Source of the DNA: Lachnospiraceae bacterium
Lineage (GTDB): Bacteria; Bacillota; Clostridia; Lachnospirales; Lachnospiraceae
Reading direction: 5' to 3'
Assembly (NCBI GenBank): GCA_900769175.1
Contig: CAAGFP010000106.1
Coordinates: 1-12,945, forward strand
DNA length: 12,945 bases
The position numbers and the translations under genes are program-made. This document shows positions 1-5,853 of this stretch, in pieces (positions within the stretch are counted from its first letter, which is position 1; each line of letters begins with the position of its first letter). The notes under the pieces are model-generated. The model worked only from the letters and a program-made list of their open reading frames with translations, was not told the DNA's origin and made no database searches.

Positions 1-314
1 GTTCCATAGATATTGCAAATGAAATGAATTTCACTAAGCCAAGCGTTAGCGTTGCCATGAAGAACCTTCGTGAAAAAGGATACATAACGATGGACAACAC
101 CGGTTACATCACACTGACCGAATCAGGCAGACAACGTGCCGAAGATGTATTAGAACGGCATACTATACTTGCTGATTTACTAATGCATATCGGAGTAAGT
201 AAAGAAACTGCTTTGGCTGATGCCTGTAAAGTCGAACATGATTTGAGCGGGGAAAGCTTTGAAGCAATTAAACAAGTGCTCCGTTCCTTAAAATTTTCAT
301 CCGACAACAGTTAA
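1..314 (+). CDS. DtxR-family metal-dependent transcriptional repressor, 5'-truncated
   Basis: Only the C-terminal part is present; the frame is open from position 3 (first full codon, Ser) to the TAA at 312-314, so the ATG at 24 is internal and not the start. The first ~35 residues are the recognition half of a winged helix (SIDIANEM, KPSVSVAMKNLREKGYI), which in this family binds DNA. The rest is the metal-binding and dimerisation domain. The run RHTILADLL gives a His (codon 159-161) and DACKVEH gives Cys, Glu and His (codons 225-239). In DtxR/IdeR the same Cys-x-x-Glu-His cluster binds Fe(II); MntR has Glu in place of the Cys, so I read this as iron-type. The protein lacks the C-terminal SH3-like domain of long DtxR proteins and ends soon after the dimer helices, as in short clostridial members. 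It is convergent with eno. It is the obvious candidate to bind the three GTTAG-N6-CTAAC palindromes in the window, but that link is inferred. Confidence 0.88.
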   Translation, partial: SIDIANEMNFTKPSVSVAMKNLREKGYITMDNTGYITLTESGRQRAEDVLERHTILADLLMHIGVSKETALADACKVEHDLSGESFEAIKQVLRSLKFSSDNS

Positions 315-318
315 CCTC

Positions 319-355
319 AAGCAAAAAGGAACCCAAATTGGATCCCTCTTCGCTT
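319..355 (-). terminator. Hairpin between the convergent dtxR-like gene and eno
   Basis: Arms 319-334 and 340-355 enclose a 5-nt loop. Read as minus-strand RNA all 16 positions pair, four of them as G-U wobbles. Read as plus-strand RNA those four become A-C mismatches, so the fold favours the eno transcript. There is no strong U-run after either side; only the 3' arm itself is U-rich on the minus strand. Probably the eno terminator, with weaker action on the regulator gene. Confidence 0.5.
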
Positions 356-395
356 GTATGTTTTGTATGTGGTTTATCAAAAATAGGTTATTGTC

Positions 396-1688
396 TTATT
401 TCACATTGAATGCACTATCGCCAGGATAAACAGCATTTTCGCCAAGTTCTTCCTCAATACGTAGCAATTGATTATATTTTGCCACTCTCTCACTTCGACT
501 AGGTGCACCTGTTTTTATCTGGCAGGTGTTGAGTGCCACCGCTAAATCTGCAATAGTAGTGTCTTCTGTCTCCCCAGATCTGTGGGACGCAATTGCAGTA
601 TAACCGGCTTTATGTGCCATCTTAATCGCTTCCAGTGTTTCCGATACAGAACCGATTTGGTTTAATTTTATCAAAATAGAATTACCGCAACCAAGTTTTA
701 TTCCTTTTGCAAGTCGTTCCGTATTTGTAACGAATAAATCATCTCCTACAAGCTGGATTTTATCTCCCAGTTCTTTAGTTAGTAACTGCCAGCCTTCCCA
801 ATCTTCCTCATCCAGTGCGTCTTCAATGGATATAATCGGATATTTCTCCACCAATGCTTTCCAATGCGCAATCAGAGATTCCGAAGTAAAATGTGTTCCC
901 GCTTTCGGAAGTATGTACTCTCCCTTTTTCTCTCCCTTCCACTCACTAGAAGCTGCGTCCATGGCCAATTTAAAATCTTTTCCCGGCGTATATCCCGCTC
1001 TTTCAATTGCCTTTAAAATATATTCTATTGCTTCCTCATCGCTTGAAAGATTTGGTGCAAAACCGCCTTCATCACCAACAGATGTGGCAAGCCCCTGTTC
1101 TTTTAAAAGTCCAGCCAGTGAATGGAATACCTCTGCACACCATCTTAGTGCCTCTTTGAAACTAGATGCTCCTACCGGCATGATCATAAACTCTTGTACA
1201 TCTACGGTGTTCGCTGCATGGGCACCTCCATTTAAAATATTCATCATAGGAACCGGCAGTCGATTTCCCGAAACACCTCCCAAAAAGCGATATAATGGAA
1301 CTCCCAGAGAAAGAGCTGCCGCTTTGGAAGTGGCAATTGACACTGCCAAAATAGCATTTGCTCCCAAGTTCGATTTGTCTTTTGTACCGTCAGCCTTTAT
1401 CATAGCTTGATCAACCGAATAAATATCAGACGCATCCATTCCGATAAGTGTATTGCAGATGACTGTATTTATATTTTCTACTGCTCTTGTTACACCTTTT
1501 CCCAAATATCTTGTTTTATCTTGATCTCGAAGTTCCAACGCTTCAAATTCTCCCGTAGATGCTCCGCTAGGCGCCGTTCCTCTTCCTACGGTACCATCCT
1601 CAAGCGTTACCTCTGCTTCTACTGTAGGATTCCCTCTGGAGTCAAGTATTTCTCTTCCAATTACTTTTTTAATCTTCAAATCGCTCAC
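396..1688 (-). CDS. eno: Enolase (phosphopyruvate hydratase)
   Basis: Cytosolic glycolytic enzyme that interconverts 2-phosphoglycerate and phosphoenolpyruvate with Mg2+. The 430-residue length is normal. All hallmark residues are visible: the N-terminal lid loop SGASTGE (about 41-47), general acid/base Glu207 in VGDEGGFAP, metal ligands Asp244 (LAMDAA), Glu289 (SIED) and Asp316 (VGDDLF), catalytic Lys341 in ILIKLNQIGS, and the SHRSGETED loop at 368-376. The start is GTG at 1686-1688, preceded by AAAGGAG at an 8-nt spacing, and the N-terminus MSDLKIKKVIGREILDSRGN fits the family. The gene stands alone: no pgk, tpi or gpm next to it. It has a clear sigma-A-type promoter with an operator-like palindrome at the transcription start and a leader of about 150 nt with competing hairpins, so its control looks unusual for a housekeeping glycolytic gene. 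The protein itself looks intact and ordinary. Confidence 0.98.
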   Translation of the reverse strand: MSDLKIKKVIGREILDSRGNPTVEAEVTLEDGTVGRGTAPSGASTGEFEALELRDQDKTRYLGKGVTRAVENINTVICNTLIGMDASDIYSVDQAMIKADGTKDKSNLGANAILAVSIATSKAAALSLGVPLYRFLGGVSGNRLPVPMMNILNGGAHAANTVDVQEFMIMPVGASSFKEALRWCAEVFHSLAGLLKEQGLATSVGDEGGFAPNLSSDEEAIEYILKAIERAGYTPGKDFKLAMDAASSEWKGEKKGEYILPKAGTHFTSESLIAHWKALVEKYPIISIEDALDEEDWEGWQLLTKELGDKIQLVGDDLFVTNTERLAKGIKLGCGNSILIKLNQIGSVSETLEAIKMAHKAGYTAIASHRSGETEDTTIADLAVALNTCQIKTGAPSRSERVAKYNQLLRIEEELGENAVYPGDSAFNVK

Positions 1689-1726
1689 GTCGATTGCTCC
1701 TTTCTTTTTCCACGGAATTCTTTGTT

Positions 1727-1764
1727 CGGGATATTCCTCCCGGAAGGGGAGTTAATCCTTCCGG
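1727..1764 (-). promoter_or_regulatory. Structured eno leader with two mutually exclusive hairpins
   Basis: In the minus-strand RNA, hairpin A pairs CCGGAAGG (1764-1757) with CCTTCCGG (1747-1740), a perfect 8-bp stem with a 9-nt loop. Hairpin B pairs CGGGA (1742-1738) with TCCCG (1731-1727). They share bases 1740-1742, so both cannot form fully at once. Neither has a U-run, so this is not a plain terminator; the eno ribosome binding site (about 1697-1701) lies 25 nt downstream of B. Further upstream in the same leader is a micro-ORF ATG-TGG-ACT-CCT-CAT-TGA (1806-1789, MWTPH) with no good ribosome binding site. I did not recognise a known riboswitch class. Confidence 0.4.
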
Positions 1765-1822
1765 TTAGAGCAGTCTCAGCAGCACCACTCAATGAGGAGT
1801 CCACATGATTTACTCACAAAGA

Positions 1823-1840
1823 AGTTAGTTATTTCTAACT
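1823..1840. promoter_or_regulatory. Operator-like palindrome, copy 1 (eno promoter)
   Basis: AGTTAG-TTATTT-CTAACT, perfect 6-bp arms around a 6-nt spacer. It begins 7 nt downstream of the eno -10 box, covering the likely transcription start, a classic repressor position. The core GTTAG-N6-CTAAC recurs at 3462-3477 and 9426-9443. It resembles the inner half sites of DtxR/IdeR boxes, and a DtxR-family gene lies at the left end of the window. Confidence 0.65.
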
Positions 1841-1847
1841 ACAAATT

Positions 1848-1876
1848 ATAATATCAATTCTTTTTTGGTTCGTCAA
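1848..1876 (-). promoter_or_regulatory. eno promoter (sigma-A type)
   Basis: Minus strand TTGACG (1876-1871), a 17-nt spacer, then TATTAT (1853-1848). A second -10-like TATAAT overlaps three bases further on. The predicted start lies near 1841, giving a leader of about 150 nt before the GTG. Confidence 0.75.
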
Positions 1877-1884
1877 CCAAAAAA
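1861..1884. repeat. 24-bp inverted repeat over the eno -35 box
   Basis: TTTTTTGGTT (1861-1870), CGTC, AACCAAAAAA (1875-1884): perfect 10-bp arms with a 4-nt centre. The centre and inner bases contain the -35 hexamer of the eno promoter. The T-run comes before the stem and the A-run after it on both strands, the reverse of an intrinsic terminator, so a protein-binding site or DNA-shape element is more likely. Confidence 0.6.
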
Positions 1885-1911
1885 CAGCGTGTAAATTGAG
1901 AGTATTTCTCA

Positions 1912-2092
1912 CTATGCTTTAGTCTCTTTAAAGATGATTTCATAGCCATTTGTGGATGTGTATATTGGTTGGGTTGTTCCGGATGTCCCACCTCTTTTCA
2001 TCAATTTTCCTTTTGCTACATCTTTATAATTCTCGTTCAAGAATTAACCTGTAATCTTTTTCTGTAAATTGATGATAAATCGTATGTTTCAT
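1912..2092 (-). other. Two short open frames in the 461-nt gap between a methyltransferase gene and eno; doubtful
   Basis: The gap 1689-2149 has no normal gene. Beyond the eno promoter it holds two short minus-strand frames. The first runs from ATG at 2092 to TAA at 2024 (22 codons; starts MKHTIYHQF). The second, in another frame, is open from a TTG at 2040 to TAG at 1912 (42 codons; contains KGKLMKRGG and TSTNGYEIIF). Neither has a good ribosome binding site. Their amino-acid make-up is plausible, so this could be a small gene or the remnant of a decayed, frameshifted gene; I do not recognise the family. Confidence 0.2.
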
Positions 2093-2149
2093 TTCCATTT
2101 TGATGCAATAATACCATGAATCCTATAAAACATAGTCAAAGTCCGTTAT

Positions 2150-2797
2150 TTATACAGATTTTCTCATAACACTATGTAATCGAAATCCTTTCCTCTGTTC
2201 AAACAGTTCCAATTTCAATCCGGATTCCTGACAGAACCGTTCAAAGTCCTTTCGTCCATAGCAGGCAACATCCCCTTTTCCCAGCAAATGCACTAACGGT
2301 ATTTCCACCGCATTGATTAATTTCAGCTTTAGCGGACCCGCTGTCATATCACGGATAATCAAACGTCCCCCCGGCCTGAGCACCCTTTCGCAGCTTCTGA
2401 AAAAATCCACAGGATGAGGATAATGATGAAAACTCATGGAACAGGTTATTGCATCAAATGAATTATCTTTAAATGGTAAGTTCTCACAATCACCACAGAC
2501 AAATACTGCATTTTCCGTCTTCTTTGCTGAAGCAACCTCTATCATCTTAGGTGAAAGATCTATTCCCGTATAATGCTTTTCCGGATACTTTTCTGACAAC
2601 AACGCAATTACCGCACCGGTTCCGCAACCGGCATCCAAAACATCCGTAAACTCCTCTTTTTCCAGTTCTGCAAGTATGTCCGGGTAATCCTTGCGGCACA
2701 TATTATATACACTGGGATCATCATTATCAAATTGTTCTGCCGCCTTTTCAAACTCCTTCAATGTCATCGATTTTAATTCTATTGCCGATTTCGCCAT
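2150..2797 (-). CDS. Class I SAM-dependent methyltransferase (UbiE-like fold)
   Basis: Soluble 215-residue methyltransferase. Motif I VLDAGCGTG (53-61) binds S-adenosylmethionine; the acidic end of beta-2 is Asp80 in TGIDLSPKM; motif II is VCGDCENLPF with Asp103; NSFDAITCSMSFHHYPHP is the usual post-motif segment, and RPGGRLIIRD (141-150) follows. The substrate cannot be read: the fold is shared by enzymes acting on quinones, small metabolites and natural products. ATG at 2795-2797 has an AGAGGAG site about 11 nt upstream. It lies 33 nt downstream of the other methyltransferase gene in the same direction and has no evident promoter of its own, so the two probably share the operator-controlled promoter near 3480. 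The two proteins differ apart from the fold and are not a recent duplication. No terminator was found after it. Confidence 0.85.
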   Translation of the reverse strand: MAKSAIELKSMTLKEFEKAAEQFDNDDPSVYNMCRKDYPDILAELEKEEFTDVLDAGCGTGAVIALLSEKYPEKHYTGIDLSPKMIEVASAKKTENAVFVCGDCENLPFKDNSFDAITCSMSFHHYPHPVDFFRSCERVLRPGGRLIIRDMTAGPLKLKLINAVEIPLVHLLGKGDVACYGRKDFERFCQESGLKLELFEQRKGFRLHSVMRKSV

Positions 2798-2830
2798 AAT
2801 TATTCTATCTCCTCTTTCATACTGAAATTT

Positions 2831-3370
2831 TCATTGCTTTTGCGCTATCACATTGCATAGCGGTTGGAAGCCTTCCTCGATTAAGGAATGCTTTTGAATA
2901 CTAAATCCTTTCTCTGAAATAAAGGAAATCAATTCTCCTTCATCCCATTTATGATAGGTTTTAAACCCTGTAAGCTTTAAGATTTTCATGCGGATCCCCG
3001 TTTTTCCGTCAGGCAGCGATACAAAAGTTGGTGCAAACAGATAGCCCTGGTCTTTTAGTACCCTATGTATTTCTCTCAGTGCTTTTTCCGGCTCCGGCAT
3101 AATATGCAGAGCATTGGCTATCATAACAGCATCAAAGCTGTTATCCGCATAGGGAAGATTCGTCGCATCCTGCACAGAAAAATAAAGTTTCTTTGATGCC
3201 GACTTTTTCTTTGCTTCTTTGATCATCTGTTCTGAAAAGTCAGTTGCTTCCCAATGAGCAGTCTTGGGCGCCAGGGAAAATGATAATTGTCCGGTTCCAC
3301 AGGCCAGTTCCAACACTGTCATTTTACGGCTCAATTCTGGTTCTACTTCCCTGCAGATTGCCTCATACAT
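2831..3370 (-). CDS. Class I SAM-dependent methyltransferase, main frame (5' part apparently frameshifted)
   Basis: This 179-residue frame holds the catalytic fold: motif I VLELACGTG (19-27), Asp44 in ATDFSEQMI for the ribose hydroxyls, QDATNLPYADNSFDAV (68-82) and an IHRVLKDQGYLF strand (101-112). The ATG at 3370 is unlikely to be the original start: it has no ribosome binding site, and the protein would lack the N-terminal helix usual before motif I. Another frame directly upstream (from 3447 or 3444) encodes exactly such a segment, MQDNNIEYWQKMAGFYTPFM, ending in NNKK, and has a ribosome binding site and the promoter. The frames join at the A6 run 3375-3370: slipping back one base there gives NNKK-MYEAICREVE. 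So this is a recent 1-nt deletion, a sequencing error, or real frameshifting. The substrate is unknown. First gene of a probable two-gene operon with the methyltransferase downstream. Confidence 0.75.
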   Translation of the reverse strand: MYEAICREVEPELSRKMTVLELACGTGQLSFSLAPKTAHWEATDFSEQMIKEAKKKSASKKLYFSVQDATNLPYADNSFDAVMIANALHIMPEPEKALREIHRVLKDQGYLFAPTFVSLPDGKTGIRMKILKLTGFKTYHKWDEGELISFISEKGFSIQKHSLIEEGFQPLCNVIAQKQ

Positions 3371-3447
3371 TTTTTATTATTCTTCATGAACGGTGTATAA
3401 AATCCCGCCATTTTCTGCCAGTATTCAATATTATTGTCCTGCATCAT
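3343..3447 (-). pseudogene. 5' segment of the first methyltransferase gene, out of frame with the main body
   Basis: From ATG 3447-3445 (or 3444-3442) the frame reads MMQDNNIEYWQKMAGF, continues to NNKK at the A6 run 3375-3370, then leaves the coding frame and stops at TAG 3345-3343. AAGGA (3458-3454) lies 6-9 nt upstream of the two ATGs. The promoter and operator sit just above, so transcription and translation signals belong to this segment and not to the ATG at 3370. Confidence 0.65.
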
Positions 3448-3461
3448 GCATCATCCTTTTT

Positions 3462-3477
3462 GTTAGTTTATTCTAAC
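3462..3477. promoter_or_regulatory. Operator-like palindrome, copy 2 (methyltransferase promoter)
   Basis: GTTAG-TTTATT-CTAAC, perfect 5-bp arms, starting 2 nt downstream of the -10 box at 3480-3485 and covering the likely transcription start. Same core as the copies at 1823-1840 and 9426-9443, and the same place relative to the -10 box as in the eno promoter. Confidence 0.62.
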
Positions 3478-3479
3478 CC

Positions 3480-3509
3480 ATTATACCACCTTGCTATATG
3501 AAATTCCAA
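3480..3509 (-). promoter_or_regulatory. Promoter of the methyltransferase operon
   Basis: Minus strand TTGGAA (3509-3504), an 18-nt spacer and a perfect TATAAT (3485-3480). The predicted start is near 3473, about 26-30 nt upstream of the ATGs at 3447 and 3444, which supports those as the ancestral starts. Confidence 0.65.
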
Positions 3510-3534
3510 AATTGATTTGATAATATTTATCATT

Positions 3535-3569
3535 AAAATGAGCCGGGAGGTTATTTCCCAGCTCATTTT
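3535..3569 (-). terminator. Intrinsic terminator after the MetE-like gene
   Basis: Arms AAAATGAGC..GGGA and TCCC..GCTCATTTT form a 14-bp stem with one wobble and a 7-nt loop, followed on the minus strand by a T-run. It lies 15 nt past the stop codon. A/T runs flank both arms, so it could also work on the plus strand. Confidence 0.88.
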
Positions 3570-3584
3570 ATGTCAATTATGTTT

Positions 3585-4703
3585 TTAATTCTTCCAAACC
3601 TCTTCGGCAATTTCCTTTACCAATCTAAGTTTAGCCCACTGCTCTTCCTCAGTAAGCTTGTTACCAATCTCACATGAAGCAAATCCACACTGAGGACTTA
3701 AGTACAATCTGTCGAGTGGAACATACTTTGCTGCTTCATGTATTCTAGCAATCACCTTTTCCTTATCCTCTAATACAGGTGATTTTGTAGTAATAAGCCC
3801 AAGTACGACTTTCTTATCCTCTGAAACTTTTTCAAGAGGAGCAAATCCTCCGGATCTTTCATCATCATATTCAAGGAAAAGTGCATCCACATTTTCTTTG
3901 GCAAACACGTAATCTGCAACGGTATCATAAGGACCACTTGCAAAATAGGTTGAATGATAATTACCTCGGCAGATATGTGAAGTAATCACCATATCATCCG
4001 GTCTGCCTTCAAGTGCAAGATTATTGACAGCAAGTAGCTGTGCTTTTACATCCTCCAAATCAATTCCAACAGCTTGATACCTCTGCTTAGCAGCATCTCC
4101 CACGACTGCGCCCCATGTGCAATCATCAAACTGTAGATTACGGCATCCTGCATCATAAAACTGCTTAATCACATCCTGATATGCCACACCAATATCCTGA
4201 ATCAACTCCTCATTTGTAGCATAAAACTTTCTTGTGGTTTCATAATTTGCAGGTACGACCATCTGCTGGAAAAACTGTGCCGGAGCAGGAATGGTATATT
4301 TGGCAACTGTATTCTCATCTTCAAACTGCTTCAAAAATTTGAAATACTCAACAAAGGGATGTGCTTTTGCCTTAATCTTTCCTACAAGATAAGTGTCATC
4401 AAGTACTGCCAGTTCCGCATTGAATCTCACGCCGTTTCCGGTATTCTCATGGGCTACTCCTTCAAAGCCCCACATAAAATCAAGGTGCCAAAATGTTCTT
4501 CGGAACTCTCCATCTGTTATTACATGAAAGCCCAGTTCCTTCTGCTTTGCTACTACTTTCGTGATTTCTTCATTTATGACCTTATCAAGTTCCTCTTTAC
4601 TGATTTTTCCCTCCTGATATGCTGCCTTTGCATCCTTAAGTGTTTGTGGTCTTAAAAAGCTTCCCACAAAATCATATCTATAAGGTGTCATTACTTTACT
4701 CAT
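3585..4703 (-). CDS. Stand-alone MetE C-domain-like methyltransferase (YxjG/YxjH type)
   Basis: Cytosolic 372-residue protein matching the catalytic C-terminal barrel of cobalamin-independent methionine synthase, without the N-terminal MetE half (full MetE is about 750 residues). In MetE this barrel transfers a methyl group to homocysteine. The zinc site is complete: His243 and Cys245 in ITSHICRGN, Glu278 in LFLEYDD, Cys339 in SPQCGFAS. The N-terminal VGSFLRP (13-19) is typical of the YxjG/YxjH subgroup. The methyl donor of these short proteins is not settled, so methionine synthesis from a folate or other donor is inferred from family. ATG at 4701-4703 has AAAGGAG 7 nt upstream. It is transcribed alone: a terminator lies on each side. 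No S-box or T-box fits in the 67-nt upstream gap, although Bacillus homologues are S-box genes; the LysR gene next door is a likelier regulator. Confidence 0.88.
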   Translation of the reverse strand: MSKVMTPYRYDFVGSFLRPQTLKDAKAAYQEGKISKEELDKVINEEITKVVAKQKELGFHVITDGEFRRTFWHLDFMWGFEGVAHENTGNGVRFNAELAVLDDTYLVGKIKAKAHPFVEYFKFLKQFEDENTVAKYTIPAPAQFFQQMVVPANYETTRKFYATNEELIQDIGVAYQDVIKQFYDAGCRNLQFDDCTWGAVVGDAAKQRYQAVGIDLEDVKAQLLAVNNLALEGRPDDMVITSHICRGNYHSTYFASGPYDTVADYVFAKENVDALFLEYDDERSGGFAPLEKVSEDKKVVLGLITTKSPVLEDKEKVIARIHEAAKYVPLDRLYLSPQCGFASCEIGNKLTEEEQWAKLRLVKEIAEEVWKN

Positions 4704-4740
4704 CGTCTGTCTCCTTTTCTATTATTGGATTTCTCTTTGC

Positions 4741-4768
4741 ATTATAAACGATGCCGTTTTGCCTGCAT
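4741..4768 (-). promoter_or_regulatory. Promoter region of the MetE-like gene with a weak dyad
   Basis: TATAAT at 4746-4741 is a good -10 box, but no convincing -35 lies at the right distance, as expected for an activator-dependent promoter. A dyad ATGC-N10-GCAT (4751-4768) covers the -35/spacer region and could be a LysR contact site, though it does not fit the T-N11-A rule. The predicted leader is only about 30 nt. Confidence 0.4.
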
Positions 4769-4773
4769 AATAC

Positions 4774-4821
4774 AAAAAAAAGCATGTTGCTCATAGTTTC
4801 AAGCTATGGACATCATGCTTT
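4774..4821 (-). terminator. Intrinsic terminator after the LysR gene
   Basis: Outer stem AAAGCATG/CATGCTTT (4821-4814 with 4786-4779) and inner stem CATAG/CTATG (4808-4804 with 4796-4792), followed on the minus strand by a run of T (4780-4774). It starts 7 nt past the LysR stop codon and separates that gene from the MetE-like gene. Confidence 0.88.
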
Positions 4822-4828
4822 CACATTT

Positions 4829-5782
4829 TTATTCTATTGTTCGCATATGTTTTCTTACATTTTCCTCTATCCCGTAAATATCCCCTGTTGTGTATTTCGT
4901 GAGTGCCTCCAGATAAGAATTACCCAGTCTGCTGATGATTCCTTTTCTGTGGGTAATATACCCAATCCGCATGTCACTTTCATCAGCTAACGGAACCGCA
5001 ATAATTTCACTTCCATTCAGTTTCTTATCAATTACACCACTACATACAGTATATCCGTTTAATCCAATTAAAAGATTGAACAAAGTCGCCCTGTCTCTTA
5101 CACGGATATTTTTCTTTCTCTCGGATTCGGAAAATATCTCTTCCGAAAAATAGAACGAATTATGTTCTCCCTGCTCAAAGGAAAGATACGGATAAACTTC
5201 CAATTCCTCATTTGTAATTACTCTATTGGATGCAAGCGGATGACTTCTGCTGATAAAAACATGAGGTTTGGCAATAAACAACAAATGAAATTCCAAATCA
5301 TACGATTTTAAAATCTTATTAATAACAGCTTCATTGAAATCATTTAGAAACAGGATTCCAATTTCACTTCTCAGCCTTGCCACATCCTCTATGATTTCAT
5401 AGGTCTGCGTTTCCCGAAGACTGAAATCATATTCCTCCTGTCCGTACTCCTTAATCAAATCCACAAAAGCATTCACCGCAAAAGAGTAATGCTGCGTCGA
5501 TACGCAAAACTGCTTCTTTCCACTACCATTGCCTTTAAACTTGTCTTCGAGAATTGCTGCCTGTTCCAGTACCTGTCTGGCATATCCCAAAAAGCTCTCC
5601 CCCTCTTTGGAAAGGCTGATTCCCTTATTGGTTCTGTTAAAAATAACTATATTCATCTCTTTTTCCAAATCATGAATAGCATTGGTCAGACTTGGCTGAG
5701 AGATAAATAATTGGTTTGCGGCCTCTGTGATAGTTCCTGTTTCTGCAACTGTTATCACATATTTTAACTGTTGAAGTGTCAT
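4829..5782 (-). CDS. LysR-family transcriptional regulator
   Basis: 317 residues, the usual length. The N-terminal winged helix-turn-helix is clear: MTLQQLKYVITVAETGTITE, then AANQLFISQPSLTNAIHDLE (about 1-60), followed by the linker helix and a periplasmic-binding-like effector domain. The frame is open 17 codons further upstream, but I chose the ATG at 5780-5782 because LysR proteins begin almost exactly at this motif and AGGTGA lies about 5 nt upstream; the longer form would run into its own promoter. The effector is unknown. It sits directly upstream of the MetE-like gene in the same direction but is separated from it by a strong terminator, so it is not co-transcribed. LysR regulators often control their neighbours, and MetR/MtaR-type control of methionine genes is a known theme, so regulation of the MetE-like gene is plausible but inferred. 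Confidence 0.9.
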   Translation of the reverse strand: MTLQQLKYVITVAETGTITEAANQLFISQPSLTNAIHDLEKEMNIVIFNRTNKGISLSKEGESFLGYARQVLEQAAILEDKFKGNGSGKKQFCVSTQHYSFAVNAFVDLIKEYGQEEYDFSLRETQTYEIIEDVARLRSEIGILFLNDFNEAVINKILKSYDLEFHLLFIAKPHVFISRSHPLASNRVITNEELEVYPYLSFEQGEHNSFYFSEEIFSESERKKNIRVRDRATLFNLLIGLNGYTVCSGVIDKKLNGSEIIAVPLADESDMRIGYITHRKGIISRLGNSYLEALTKYTTGDIYGIEENVRKHMRTIE

Positions 5783-5804
5783 ATTTTCACCTGCTTTCCA
5801 GCGA

Positions 5805-5833
5805 ATTATAATACAGCCGGCATGAAAAAACAA
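5805..5833 (-). promoter_or_regulatory. Candidate promoter of the LysR gene
   Basis: TTGTTT (5833-5828), a 17-nt spacer and TATAAT (5810-5805), giving a leader of about 16 nt before the ATG at 5782. It overlaps the weak hairpin that ends the ABC operon. Confidence 0.5.
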
Positions 5834-5853
5834 TGCAGATAAATGTCTGTTTT
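5825..5853 (-). terminator. Weak terminator after the ABC transporter pair
   Basis: Minus strand AAAACAGA..TCTG..TGTTTT: a 4-bp inner stem and a 6-bp A/T outer stem separated by a 3-nt bulge, then a T-run. It overlaps the stop codon of the upstream ABC gene and the LysR promoter. Read-through seems likely. Confidence 0.4.

Noticed and set aside
776..790. AGTTAGTAACT inside the enolase gene as a fourth operator
   Set aside because: The arms touch with no 6-nt spacer and the sequence is coding, so it does not fit the GTTAG-N6-CTAAC pattern.
826..1410. 194-codon open frame on the plus strand
   Set aside because: It lies wholly antisense to enolase, whose catalytic residues are all intact; no ribosome binding site and a composition expected of a shadow frame.
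1689..1850. T-box or known riboswitch in the eno leader
   Set aside because: No T-box sequence, no terminator/antiterminator pair with a U-run, and no match to the riboswitch consensus patterns I could recall.
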